Assembly: GCF_037392515.1 (NCBI RefSeq)
Contig: NC_090287.1
Coordinates: 10,793,501 to 10,857,500, forward strand
DNA from: Haliotis asinina
Taxonomy: Eukaryota; Mollusca; Gastropoda; Lepetellida; Haliotidae
Reading direction: 5' to 3'
Length of the DNA: 64,000 nt
The translations under genes and the position numbers were made by a program. Below are positions 1 through 15,100 of the stretch, one piece after another (within the stretch, counting starts at the first letter, position 1; each line of letters opens with the position of its first letter). Below the pieces are notes generated by a model. The model was not told the DNA's origin, did no database searches, and worked only from the letters and a program-made list of their open reading frames with translations.

Positions 1-153
1 AAATTACTGTTGACATGCATTGCAACATCGCTAACAGTTATAAATCACAGACAGATCCCAAGTCAGCTGAGCGATTAACCTGGCTGCGATTTAGCCCGAT
101 ATTCCCTGTAGTGATGTCCCCAGCAGTATCTGTGCATGTGCAGGCTACTGTAC

Positions 154-3100
154 CTCCGAACATTGCACTGTACAGGAAGGCGGGAAAGTAGTGGTGGAAG
201 TATAGCACACGACTCATGAACCAGAATGGCACGTAGTGTAACCCCCAGCCCAAGAGCAGCCACCAGCAGGACTTGAACATCTTGTCATTGTATACTGGAA
301 AACAAACAGAAGTATAACATGTAACAGAAGTGCATGTTGCATGGTACAGTGCACAGAGGATGAGGCACTTGATGGATGAGGCATAGGGTCTATGAAGCAT
401 GAAGCAAATCACAGTTTCTAAGGCATATGACACAATTGTTTGGTGTGTAATGAATGAAATTGGTCGCAGGGCCCGATGCAAGAAGTGACTTAGCTTAGTT
501 TTATGCCACTTATAGTAATATTCCAGCAATATCAAGGAGACATCAGAAATGGGCTTCACACATGTTGGGGTTCCAGGTCTTTGCTGTGATGAGGGAATGC
601 TTCAACCAGAAGGCCACCATATATATTGATACATAACAATGCTTTTGTATTGTCAGGGAAATCTCACTTTGTTAAAAGGCAATATGGACACCCATGAGGC
701 CACCTTTTCACAGTAGCCTATCGGATAAGCCTTTACATCCAAACTTGCCAGACTACAAAGATGACAGCTGCAGCTGCAAAGGTTTGCTCGCTGTGTGACC
801 CACATTTAGTGAAAAAAGTCAGCAAATTGACAGGTCTAAAACTTTAAGATATATATGCAAGAACTCCTACCTCTTTCAGAGTACCAGTGCACCAATAGTG
901 TTAGAAGCTAAAGTGAGATGTCATAGAAGCCTTGTGATTGATATGCCCAACTTCACAGTATAGACACCTTATTGGATAAAAACCCAGCAAAGGGAGACAA
1001 TAAAATTATTGGTCTAAGCCAGAGATGTATTGAGATTGTCGAGGATGAGTAGACATCAGATGACAACTTAATTTGATAATCTCTCTCACTTACTTCTGAT
1101 AGGCTCAGGTACATGGATTCCTCGCTTTAACTTTATCCTGTGTATAACAAAGAACACGAGGAACACTGCCTTGATGACCAAGAGGCCCCAGAAGATGACA
1201 GGGTTGCCCAGGAGGTAGATACGGTGGTCCTTGGCAGAAAATATCTGACCCTATATGGAAAGAAAGCAAGCAGTCATTACACTTGAACCAGTAAGTCAAC
1301 ACTGTACTATTCCAGTGATGTAAAAGGTTGTGCAAACAAGCCAAGGCAAAAGTGTGAACTGGATACAGAGGAAGTACTAGGCCAGAGGAAGGTCAGTAAT
1401 CTGACTAACATCACGTCCCTGACTACTGCACTTAAGTAGTTACATATGTACACATGTATGTGTGTGTGATTTTGTGCACTTATAGTGCTCTCCAACAAGA
1501 TGTCATGCCACAGGTTCACACAGACACTCCACTCATACACAGCATACAGTCCATTTATCTGTCATATTCTGAGTTTCAGGCAGGGATACAAAAAGTACCA
1601 TCTTCAAGTGCCTCAAGGAACCAAACTGCAGTTATCAAATCTCCAGCCTTCTCTTCTCCAGTCAGGTGCTCTATCCAGTAGGCCATCAATGCAGTGAACC
1701 CCCAGAGTCTCTTCTAGTGGTCAACAATATCTATACCCATGGAAACGAATAAGGGATCACATGAAAGTACACATGTTCCTTTATTCTCTTCCTGTTTTTT
1801 TTCACAAGGTATTACACTGTGGATGAAATTCTGGAAATAAATAAAGGGACGCTTGTACTTTCATGTGTTCCCTTATTCATTTCCATGAGTATATCTCAAC
1901 TGTAACAAAAGCAACAAGCTTACCCTGTAGTTGATAGGCCATTGCCAGGGTCTGGAGGTTATCTCCCCTTCTTTAGGTTTGAGCCCACTGTTTCCCTGTT
2001 AAAGATGAGGGTGGTAATTTATAAATGATACACCGCATCAACACAGGGATTTCACTGCACTGGCTATGATATACTTTTGCATGGTAAATGAAATAAAAAA
2101 ATCCCAAAGTTGATGAATTACTAGACTACAACTCAAATCATGCTGAAATGACTTTCATGGTTTTGGAAAGTGTTAAATGTAACCAACTTGCATAATGAAG
2201 ACAAAGGGAAAAAATAATTGTCATTCTTACACATGACACAATACACTGTTGCCTGAACTCATCTATACAAGACTTGTGCTCTCATGATGTGGGATCTACT
2301 TACCTGCGTCATGACTGCATGGCTTTCAAGAAACTTCTCCACAAATGATGGAGAGTAGACTTCAAAGCTCACATTTGGCACTGGAATGTGGAAAGCACAC
2401 AAAACTAAAGCTGTTTGTCTGGCGTTATCTCAAAGTGTTACACAATCTAACCATCAACCATCATAGGAACCATTCATCGCCTTACTGCTATGTGCAATTA
2501 CAACCACTGTGATAGTGATAGTCTATATTGCAACATACTGTTGTGATAGTGATAGTCTATACTGCAACATACTGTTGTGATAGTGATAGTCTATACTGCA
2601 ACATACTATTGTGATAGTGATAGTCTATACTGCAACATACTATTGTGATAGTGATAGTCTATACTGCAACACACTATTGTGATAGTGATTGTCTATATTG
2701 TGACATACTATTGTGATAGTGATAGTCTATATTGTGACATACTATTGTGATAGTGATAGTCTATACTGCAACATACTATTGTGATAGTGATAGTCTATAC
2801 TACAATATACTATTGTGATAATGATAGTCCATTGTGACTAACTATTGCAATATATTTTTAATTCCAATTCCTTGAATTGTCTAACTTGATATCATTTCCC
2901 AAATGAAAGCCTAGTTTATATGAAATGGAAACAAGCTGTCTAAGAGGTAACATGGGTGGATAACTCTAAATCAAACTGAGCAAATGTGGTACTTCATGTA
3001 TTTTACACTGCACATTTATCAATGGAAGATGTGTTTCTAACATCCACTAACTGCTATCAGAGACTCAACAACTGCAATCTGTCGATAGTTGGATGCATTG

Positions 3101-6100
3101 TTACAGCTCTAACAATGGATGTGTGACTGTGATGATAAATACAGGACATGTATGTCTACAAACACGAGCAAGTACAGAAAAGACCACTATCATTAACAAT
3201 GTACTCTTCTTCAATTGTGATTAAGATATTACAGATGAAAATTGTAATTATTTGAGGGACATATCATTTTGCTGCAGTAAATACAAACATTTAGGAATGA
3301 ACCTTTGGCTGAAATTCATAAACTAGACTTACAAACAGAAGTTTTATTTTGAGATTGTGTCATGACAGGATTAATTTGAAAAATTCAATACATAATTGTT
3401 GGCATTATATTCCTGATGACAAATCACAACTGGAAAATGTGTGTAAGTTGGTGGTCTTGACTATGTAGCAGGCATGCAACTTTGATACAGAGTTTAAGGA
3501 TCAAATTAGGACCTTGACTTTAGTTATGAGATATTTACAATCATATGTGACAGATTTATCATTAGACTTCTACAAAATATTTCTCAAAGTTGTTTGAGTG
3601 ATATTTGTTCAAAATTGACTGATATTTAATTTATTAGAGATCTCTATGATCTATATTTATTAGCAGCTGTAATCACTATACTTACACCTGGAGTCATGCA
3701 CCTCCTCAACACTCCACAGAGCCTTGCTGTCTTTGGCATTTGGATTACATGTGGCTTCCAGCTGCTCCCAGCCCCTGACATGAAGCAGACAAACCCATTA
3801 GGCATGATTTACCTTGTCACGCAAACACAGGGGTCTCAGGGACCCCCAAATATTAGTTTTTGAGGCCAATGTGAGGGACCTGTGAAGTAAAGTGTAAAGA
3901 ACTGTGTGTTTTGATCATATCTTTAGAGCCTGGACTGAATCATTGATCGTATGGACTAGTGGATGAAATGATGCATGTAACTGCCCTGAGTGAGTGAGTG
4001 AGTGTATGAGTGAGTGAGAGTGCAGTTTTTTAGGAATATTCGAGCAATATAACAGAGAGGAACCCCAGAAATAAGCTTGATTTGTGGGTGACTCACCATT
4101 TGGGCAGCTTCTTGTCATGAGAGTAGAGTGCACACTTCACAAAGTAATGGATGATCCTCAGCTTTGAGCGCACAGTCTGTATGGGTGTGCCTGATGGTGA
4201 GCCCACCACTTCAATAAACCAGACATCATTCGAGTCTCCAGTTCCGTTCTGGAACATGAATATAAGGTCATACTCAGTTTGGGCCATCCCAGAAAAATGT
4301 GTCAGCACCCAGATTAACAAGAAAACAAGAGGTTCTTCTCACAAAATTCAGTATCATCTGATTATCATGCATGTGATATATTTATACCAAATTTGATCTT
4401 GGCGGGACTAACATATGTTATGTGAAATTAGTTGTCCCAAACAAGGAAAAAGATGCATTTGTTTGACAAAGCACATAAAACTCATCTTAAATCTTATTTT
4501 TGGTCTCTTCAGACCCTTTCTACAATGGAGGTCCACAATATCCCTGTATAGAGGCTGGTGTTCCAGGTGAGATAACCTACAAAAATCAGTGTCATGGGTC
4601 CTATGTACTCACCTGGCCATACCCTGATACCTGGAAGTGTCGTTTAGACAGTGGTGCTGGCTCCCTGTGACTGTGTAAATTTCTCTTTGTTCTGTAAGAA
4701 ATGGGTGATTTCATGAATGAAAAAAATACATATTGATAAATATATAGATTTGGAGGACTGATTGACAACAATTTTCCATTTGTGGACATATTCACTGTGT
4801 AAGGTTTAATATCTTGATCAATATTATTGTACTTATAGAGATCTTAGGAGATTTGCTGCAGTGCAACATATGACCTACATCACATGTTCCAGTCTGATCA
4901 TATCTCCACTGCGGACAAGCTGTGGCTCATCGGAAATACTGGCTTCACGATCTGCTGGCTTGAAGCGCCAGACATTGTTTTCATCCTTGTGACTATATGT
5001 CGTCACCTGAATTGAAGAACGTAATACTGTTATAAAACATGAAGAATGTTCACACTCTTATCAACTAGACATACCAGTAATAAATGGGAAAGGTTAAAGT
5101 GCCATTAAAGTCAACCAAACAAGGTGGTTGCTACTCATGCTAGTCATTACTGAGTGCATTCAACATTTTCAAAATACGAAACCAACATGGCATTACCATA
5201 CTATCTGATTATTATTAGACAACTGCCAGGCATGAACTGTTCAATCATCCAGTGGCTGTCAAGTGCTGTCAACATTACACCAATGCTATGAAGCTTGAAA
5301 GATATATGTTGAAGGTCATTTGCCGAGTTGGTTTGCTTGGTTTCGTAAAAATGCAAATGTTATGCACATATGACAGAAGCATAAAGATGCTGATCATACA
5401 ATCCAGTGATTGAGGTCATGTGCAACATACCCACAACATGAAAACAAAAGGTTGCAGGAACTGGAATTCCCACTTGGGGTTAAGTGTTGTGGGTGGTGTT
5501 TGGAGAGCATGTGTGATGGTGTTAGATGGTCATCTAGACTGGGACTGACCTGTTGCTGTTTAGGGGGATGCTCCTCAGGGTAGAGATGCCAGTGGGAGTG
5601 AAGGTATGCCCCACCAGTACGGCGCTGCTTCAGTGTGACAGTACTACCATATGCTACATCTGCAACAACATATGTCGTCAAATAAACTTCAAGAGATGAT
5701 ATGAAACTTCAGTGATGACAATGACAGCTTTTGACAACAACATTCACATTGAGTTGGTACTTGCACATGATCAGGTTCTGTACGGACCAGTTATTCAACC
5801 TAATCTTACAGCATTTTGATATACCTTATTTCCTTATCACAACAATTAGCAAAGGCACAATAAAACAAAAAAGGGAAACTTCTGCCTCTTAAACCCTGTT
5901 TCTGTGGGTTCGTGGAAAATGGCCATCCCTGCAACAAGGTACATTGCCCAGTACACCATATATTGATCTAATTACTTGAAATTTCACAAACACTTTTAGC
6001 CAATACACCTTCTCTATGATTATATCACTGAACTATATTTCTTGTTGGTAGCATTTTAATGGAGTGCCTAAGGTTTATTCCTAACTGTTTACCAACTTAC

Positions 6101-9100
6101 TTTCTGGCATGCTGACATTGTGCAGTTTGTTTCCAACCAAGGAGGACTGAAAGGCAGAACTGTAGAAACCGTCTCCATTACCACTGAAATAAAACCAACA
6201 TGCTAAAAACATGTGAAAATTTAACATGTGGAATGTGTTTATTTTATCATAATGAGCATGCATAACAACTATGTTCTATCACCGTCCTACAAAAGATGAT
6301 GACAGTAGCATAATGAATAAATATTGATACAGTGGAAGCTGTCTGAACTGGCACTTGTTGGGACTGAAACATAATCCGGTTAGGACAGTGTGATGGAATG
6401 TAACTTGACATAGTTACCTACACCAAAAACTGAAACAGTTTTGTCACTTTTATGCAAATTGTTGTATGTTCTGGTACTCTAAAGTACTGCACACATTGAC
6501 AATAACAGTCAAACAGCCAACATGTCAGCTCACTATTTGTATGTACAAGTATTCTCATACTGAATATGATCAGATTAGATCAGCTTTGTCGGCAACAATG
6601 TAGTTTCCATGCAGCCAACTCCTTGCCACACGCTGGATTAGGCAGCACTGATTACTGCAGAAACAAATAATCAGGCAGCTATTTTCATGCCAATGATCTG
6701 GATTGACAGCTGCTGGATTGCTGAGCTTTTATATGATGATAAAAGTATTACCCACAATCGGGACTGAGATTTTATATCAGTGATGACAACTTGCGGATTG
6801 ACAGCTTCCACTGTATATGACAATGTTCACATACAAAGTAGCCTCTCATGATTTAAGTCACCTTATGCCATATTTTAATGAGTTGTGTTCTGTGCTGTTT
6901 CAATAAATTAATGGAAAGTACCAACACAGTTCAACATACTCAACATGGTCAATGTTCACTATGCCATAACAAAGGGCTCTCATGTCGAAGCTCACCTAAG
7001 ACTCAGCACATTGAAGTGGACAGCAAATATTATCATGTAGCAGATAATGGGGAGAACAATCAGACACAGGGCTCTGGCCGACAGATGCTTCACAACCTCC
7101 ACCTAGTTGCAGGAACAAAGGGAAGATAACTCTGTAAAGTTCATTTTGAAACAGACAAAAGTCTACAGTTACATGAGATGAGAAACAACAACAACAACAA
7201 CAACAACAACAAAACATTGTACAGTGATACATGCACACTAATGAGAGAACTGGGACTAGGAGTGACCATGACTGTTGAGTATCATTATATTAGGGGCTTT
7301 CAGTCACGAACAAAGGTTACATGGGAACAGTTTTAAAAAAGAATAATGCAATAAAGATGATTCAAGCATATATTCCTCCCTGATATCAGATCCATAGAAA
7401 TGAATGGATTGAGTACAACATGTAATACTATTCCAGGAGCAGTAAAAATGAACACAGATCACAGCATGTCAGCTTGGTGAAGGAGACAACACTGAAGTAA
7501 AGTAGTTTCTGTCTACCAAAGTGCATGCATCATAGAAAAATGTGGATGGGTGGTGCAAGGCATTGAAACATGATCATAACAGATATGATGCAAACAGATA
7601 CGTGAAGTGTTACCATAGACAGGGCCTGATTCCCTAAGAGCTCCCACAGATCATAGGCAGTTGTCAGGCCCACCAGCACGATCACAAACAGACCAACAAA
7701 CTTTACTCTGCCAATGAAGGAAATAGAGATTATTAGCCAAGACTGTTAGTTTCTGCACCTCAACTTCATATAGCAAATAGAATTTTATAATATGAGCTTC
7801 AGTGAGTATGACATATATTTGATATTGCTAACACAAGAGGCTGTGACTTCCTATTTAATGGTAGCTCTAAGCTGTTTCAGAAAAATATATATTAACTTCA
7901 ACAATCAAATATGAATACAATGTTTTAGTGACATTCCCATTTATCATTGTGTGCCAAAATTATTTACAGAAATGCAGCAACAGAATTATCCACATATGAG
8001 GGAACCCATTCTTAAACATTACTGAAACAATTCAACAATAATGAAGTAAACATACTTTCTATACTAAGGGAAACAATAAGGGAAAAAATGAAAGTGCTAG
8101 TGTTCCTTCATTCTTTCCAGGTGTCTTCACATTACAATCTGTTCAGTACACTTGTGATTTAATGTGATCCCACATTTCTTTCCCTCAGCATATAATTTCT
8201 TACAGTAGCACCTGCATGGTGACTTCACTTGCATACTTGGTCTTGATACTGCATTTTTTTATTAGTTTATTTTATCCTCAAAACCATCCATCAGATAATA
8301 ATAAACAATTCTAAAATATCAAGGACAAGATGACTATTGAGCTAGAGTGATACCTTTTGATGCTAACAGTAGTCTCTCATTTAAAGGTCACATGCAACCA
8401 AAAAATCAAACATAATTAAAACACATTTATCACTTATTCATGACACATAATATACATTGCTGCTTTTAAAAAAACAAATAAACAAAATTATAAGCGTACA
8501 ATCGCGATTCAAAAGTGTTATATTTTGTATTTGGGCTTACTTCCCCCGAAACGAAGCCCTCGGGAGACCGAACCCAGTCTTAGCACCTGGATGTGCACTC
8601 AAGTGTAACGACGGATTCTGATTGGCTGTTTCATTTGCTGATCTGCTTTCATTGTGTGTACAGACAGATGATCTGTTTGATGGGCATTTTAGAAGTATAG
8701 CGAGTCACAAGAAAGTAAGATTCTTTATGGATAACAACTTCTTTTTGTGTACTTGATGCGTCGTTTCAGTATGGATTCATATACTGTTGTCAAACAAAAT
8801 CATACACACTAAAACAAGTCGTTATCCATGAAGAATGTATATAGAGATGTTGGGTTTGGAAAATACATGTTCTCCGAATTTGCGCTCGATCCAATCAAAA
8901 CAGTAGAGATGGTAAACTACTCTGCGTGGCTGGAATCTGTCATTCGTCCAAGTACAAAGCAGGACTTGAAACTGACAAGAGTTTGCACCATTTTCCGTCA
9001 GATCCAGTCATCCGAAAACAGTGAATGTAGTTTGTTTGCAACCCACAGACATGAAAACATGTCATGTGTATCACACGTGCCTAATTACATAATGTGGCAG

Positions 9101-12100
9101 AGACGGGACTCGGGTGCACGAGTCATAAATCAACTTATTTTCTCTATGTCGTATACTCTGATAGGTGTTAAGTTCAAATTACACGTGGTCAATGATTGAA
9201 GCTGTGTACTGCATGTTGTCTTTAGCAGACAGGCAGGCAGACATATAGGTGTGAATAAACCAGACACTGAGCTTTCTCTGTGCTTACCACAATCAACAAG
9301 TTTTTTTACGTAACGAGTAGACCATTTACTTGTTTGTGTACACAACCAAGATTAGACTACTGCTCACGACCTCTGACGCTGGGCATGCATACTGTTTCAA
9401 GTCCCGCGAACCTATTCACTGAGCATGCGTTATGGACGCAGTGCAGCACAGCTGTTGAAACCAGTTTTCCCCCCAGCGCTGGGGGGAATTTAGTGAAACG
9501 TTTGAACTCCGATTTCGCGGGCTTTTTTTTCATCGCGTTTTTTTTTCAACTTTATAGGTTGAATTGGCATTTTTTATGATTTGTTTCGGTAAGTGCATAC
9601 CGAAAGGTACCAGAATCTGCAAAGTTGTGTTTTACGTTGCATGTGACCTTTAATATTTTGCTCTGTATGGAGAAACAAACATATAATTTCGACCAACAAC
9701 ATATTATTTTTACAACATCTGGCTTTCTCCCTGAACAATTCATTCTATTTGCTCTACATACACCTGATGACAAAAGACAATGAGTGACAACCCTGAAACA
9801 AGAACAGTCCATTTGACCTCTAGGTCCTGATACACTCACCCTATAGAACACGACAGAAATACTCCTGTCACTGCCAGCCAGCCCCACCAGGAAAAACTGA
9901 ATGGTCTGTAAGTAAAAACATGGATGTGAACTCCCTATTGTGTACGTCAATCATGGATTTGCTGTACAAAAATGTAACATCTAACTTGTCTACATGAAAA
10001 GAAATGCATGTGTACAAATACCTGTTTTGATACAGTTTGAACTTCACACATGAATAAGTCGCCATAATGATGAACACAAGCAGAATAGGGTCAAGTAGGA
10101 TGTGACGCGACAGTGTGATGGTGCCCACATCTGTAACAGAGATTACAGCATTGAACAATGTCATCTAACACCAACCCATGTGGTGGCATTGTGGTCAGTT
10201 ACAGACAGTCTGTGTGCCTACAAGTGTAACAGAGGCATTACACCACTGAAACATCATTAAAGGTAGATATAAGTTTAAAAGTGCTGGTGTACTCTGGAAC
10301 AGTAGCACATGTAAAATCTTGCCCTGAAAATTTTTCAACTGTACTGCTAAATTTGTTCAAGTAAACAACATAATTAACATTAGACAATTAACTGGACACC
10401 ACTACAGTGTGAAATACATAATTCCCTTGCTTGCCCGACAGGAAAAAATAATGAACTTGGACGTCGGGCAATGGGCTAATTTCTTTCCACCTCTGATCAT
10501 CTGACACTAAATTAGAGGGACTTATGGGGTTCAAATACAACAGAGACAGCTTGAGTGCCCATATCTGAAACTGTGTCTCATTGAATTACACGGAAATGAA
10601 TTTCATAACGGTCATGTGTTGTGTAATAGGAACATACCAAACAGGATAAGACAAGCAGCAAATATGGCAGCGACGATGGAATGGGTAAGCACCCACACAA
10701 CCTTGAAGGAGACAGGCACCAGCATAGCTCCACATGTAGCACAGAACTGAAACAGAAAGCCCACTGGACTAGTGATACATTGTTGCCTTCATGTTTTCAT
10801 TCAACAGCGCATATTCACATCCTGCAAGACCACAACATTCGAAGACAAACTACACTTGTTAAAAATATTTGATGCATAATTACATTACCATTTTGATAAT
10901 TACTCATCAATCTCATAATAACATCTATCAAATCATTTTGAGAAGTGTCCTTGTTAAAATTCTCATGTGTCTCAATGTCTTCCTTGTCACTACTCTCACA
11001 TGAATCAATGTCCTCCCAACACCAGTCACACATGTCTTAATGATTATTCACCATTCTCACATGTCTTTGAGTTGTCCTTGTCACCATTCTCACATGTCTG
11101 AGAGTTCCTTGTCACATTCTCATATGTCTAAGTGTCATCAAAGTCACTATTCTCACATGTCTGAGAGTCCTTGTCACAACTCTCACATGTCTAACTGTCC
11201 TCCTTGTTACCATTCTCACATGTCTCAGTTCCATCCCAGTCACTATTCTTTCATGTATCAGTTTTACAATAGGCACCACTCTTAAATGTCACATTGTCCT
11301 CCTCCTCACCACTCTTACGTAGTATCTCAGTGTCATCCTAGTCACCACTCTCTCATGCCTCAGTTTCATCCCAGTCACAACACTCAGATGTCCTCTCACT
11401 TACCACTCTGACATATCTCAGGAACCCCATACTCACCTCATACACGTACCTCAGAAACCCCATGTTCACCACTCTCACATATCTTGGTAACCCCACACTC
11501 ACCATTTTCACAATGTCTCTGTAACCCCACACTCATCACTGTCACATATCTCAGTAACTCCATACTCATCACTGTCACATATCTCAGTAACCCCATACTC
11601 ATCACTGTCACATATCTCAGTAACTCCATACTCATCACTGTCACATATCTCAGTAACCCCATACGCATCACTGTCACATATCTCAGTAACCCCATACGCA
11701 TCACTGTCACATATCTCAGTAACTCCATACTCATCACTGTCACATATCTCAGTAACCCCATACTCATTACTGTCACATATCTCAGTAACCCCATACTCAT
11801 CACTGTCACATATCTCAGTAACCCCATACTCATCACTGTCACATATCTCAGTAACCCCATACACATCACTGTCACATATCTCAGTAACCCCATACACATC
11901 ACTGTCACATATCTCAGTAACCCCATACGCATCACTGTCACATATCTCAGTAACCCCATACTCATCACTGTCACATATCTCAGTAACCCCATACTCACCA
12001 CCCTCATGCCCACATAGTTGGTGTCTCCATACTCATCTCCAGGTTTAGCAAAGGCAAAGCTGCCATCGTAACCTGTTGTTACACCAGCCAAGCCAATAAG

Positions 12101-15100
12101 CATCTGGAAAATGATTAACACAGGTTAACACATAGTTCATGGACATGTTTACTGTAAGACTTTACATCCAAACAGCATATGGTTCGAATGTAGATGAGAT
12201 CAGATGGAAAGATTTGTTGTCCTTGGAACTGGATTCTTGGTAACTGCAGAAATCGATGCTAATGATATCAATCATCAGATTGTCTTCTCTGGACTGGACT
12301 TGATTATTTACAGACTGCAGGATTATGGCTGCAATATTGCTGAGTTCTGTGTCAAACTTGACTCCAAGTGTAACACCCCCACCACTCTCACCAGAAAAAC
12401 AAAACTTGCACAAAACAACTAATCACCTTATAATGTTCCTTAGTATTGCACTTGTATTTTGTATCATGACATTCATGGCTTTTCATGATATTTCATACTG
12501 ACCAAGAACTTGTCTGAGGATCACTACATGTATTTCAAACTGGTGGTCTGTGTATATTCCTTCTTCAAAGACATTCTCGCTTGTGTGTGTTCAGGGGAGA
12601 CATCTTGCAATACTCTTCCTTTCCGAATTTAATCAAATCCACTTAGCCTGTCCAAATATGACACTAGAATGTGTTGCTAACTGCTCAATCAACAGTTTAC
12701 TGAATTGTGTAACTATAGAGACAAAACAAATGCTTGTTTGAAAGTAGCGAGAACAATATTATCAGCTTCAGTATATCAATTCATATAATCAAGATCAAAG
12801 ACCTTATAATGATCAAAGTGAAATCTTGTTGTAGTGAGTGAGTAGGTGAGTTTGATTTTACATCGCTTTTAGCAATATTCCAGCAATATCACAGCAGGGT
12901 ATACCGGAAATGTGCTTCACCCACTGTACCCCTGTGATATGAAGACTGATGTATTACAATCTCCATATTGATTTTCCTGTGTATGTTTTATCTCCAATCA
13001 GCTGATATTATCATGCTTATTGTTCAATCACTAATCATACATTATCATTAGCTACAGATTAATTCAGGTGAATTCAGATCAGACTCACCACTGAACAAAG
13101 ATCACATACTGATTTGCTGTTCTCCATAACATTTTGCCAAAGTTTACCTCTGTAACTGTTCATTTTGAACCATACTACTGTTTCATATGTTTAATCCCTT
13201 TTCTGAAACATAGTACTTCAGATTTAATTCAACGTTGAAAACCAGTCTCTTATAAAAAAAAAAACCCACGGTGACGTTCAAATGATTCACTAAGTTTCCC
13301 CCAGAACTGGGGGAAAAAGGGGTTTCAACAGCAATGTGCTGCTGCGATCATAACTCATGCGCAGTGAATAGGTACGTGGAGCTTGGAGTATGAGGTCAGG
13401 TGCAGTAGTCTTATCTTGATTGTATACACAAACAAGTAAATAATCAACTCGTTACATAAAAAAAATGTTGATTGTGATGGGCAGCCTCTGTCACAGAGAA
13501 CACTCAATGTCTGGCTTATTGACACCTACATGTCTACCTGCCTGTCTGTCTGCTAATGACAATGTGCAAAGCACAACTTCAATCTTTGTCCACATGCAAT
13601 TTGAAATTAACACCTATCTGGTAAAGATACCTATAAACAAAGAGCCGGCTAAGCATATTGGCAAATGAACCAGTGGCGAATGAGAAAGCTTCACTTGAGT
13701 GCACACAGGCTGTTTCTGGGTTCTGCCTCCCAAGTGCTTCCTTTCAAGGGATGTAAACCCTAGTGCAAAATACTGCACCTTTGATTTGTGATTATATGCT
13801 TATAATTTTGTTTATTTGTTTTTTCTTAACCAGAGAGGCAATTTATGTATCACGAATAAGCAATAGCGGTGTTTTAATAATGTTTGATTATTTGATTGCA
13901 TGTGACCCTTAATGAATAACAAATTACTAAGGATAAAGGGCATTTTCCCCTATTTGACAGTATTGTGGGTTTGGGTTTGGGTTTGGGTTTGGGTTTGGGT
14001 TTGGGTTTGGGTTTGGGTGTGGGTGTGGGTGTGGGTGTGGGTGTGGGTGTGTGGGCGTGAGCATGGGCATGGATGTGGAAACACTATATGTATTTGACAG
14101 TCGTAAGACAAAACACTTTATCTTCACCATTTGTGTCCTGTGTCAGGTAATATTACACTGAGTGAACTACTGCACTGTAAGGCTTGATCATTACTTTCAT
14201 TACAGGATCTTATCAAGAATTTGGTACAATGAATTATTGTGGTACCCAAGAGATACAGTAAACACGTTTCTCTGCATCCATAGTATTCATTTGTGTATAC
14301 TGGATATTTATTTCTGTGGCATGTAAAAGACTGCTATCAGCATGATTATGGTGTACAGTATCATCAAAACCCACAACACTACAAACGATTAACTACACCA
14401 AATACTAACAGCATTGCTCAAGTACATCTCCTACCTGAGAAGTCAATACACTACCTGGGGAAATTGATATTGATTACTGCTATTGACAATGAAGACATGA
14501 TTGACAGCTCGTTGGACTCATGCTTGCTTGTGTCAATCAATACAAAACATACATCATAGATGAAGATCAATACATCCAGGCTGAACTCCAATGACCAAGC
14601 CTCCACGGTATTTCTCAGCAACACAAGGATGGAACAACTGTCAAATTACCATCTCTATGCTTTAAGCATATATTTTTTCTCCATTTTGCAAAATAGCTCC
14701 TATCACCAGCTCAGTTTCTCAATTCAACCACAGAGCACGGACTTTCTCTTACTGAACACAGGTTTAGTATAGACCTACATTTAAACTGCCCGCACTGTAT
14801 ATATTGTCAATAGATTCAGTATTGATTAACAGTGCTGTCACAGGACTGTCGTGACGGAACTTTCATGCATTGAAGATGTTTCCTGAGTACAAAATGGTTT
14901 TGTCTCCATGCTTCAAGAACAATTGTTTCCGCTGTTGGGAGGGGAAGGAATTTTGGTTTGACATTAGCAATTATTTTAATGTTTCAAAGTGAATTAAAAA
15001 AAAAAGAACAAGCATTGTCACTCAGGTGACATAATCAAATCAAACTTTGTGCTAAAACCTTCAAAGTGTCGCAGTGACCTTGAAAATGATGTGAAGGTCA

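Noticed and set aside
38-559. 173-codon minus-strand frame as a single exon
   Set aside because: Only 154-294 carries POMT2 sequence; the rest is intron and a SINE fragment, with clear splice sites at 153/154 and 294/295.
2508-2850. Possible CRISPR array
   Set aside because: Units are contiguous without unique spacers in a eukaryotic intron; the same holds for the arrays at 11036, 22884, 25165 and 35268.
8828-9199. 123-codon frame inside the TIR transposon copy 1
   Set aside because: No similarity to transposases and not maintained in copy 2, so probably chance.
11438-12121. 227-codon minus-strand frame, plus 177- and 129-codon frames over the same place
   Set aside because: They are produced by the stop-free 33-bp tandem array; only 11999-12103 is a supported exon. 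The read-through is reported as a finding, not as a separate gene.
13912-14130. Open frames on both strands giving Val-Trp or Pro-His/Pro-Asn repeats
   Set aside because: Translation of the GGGTTT/GGGTGT hexamer tract.
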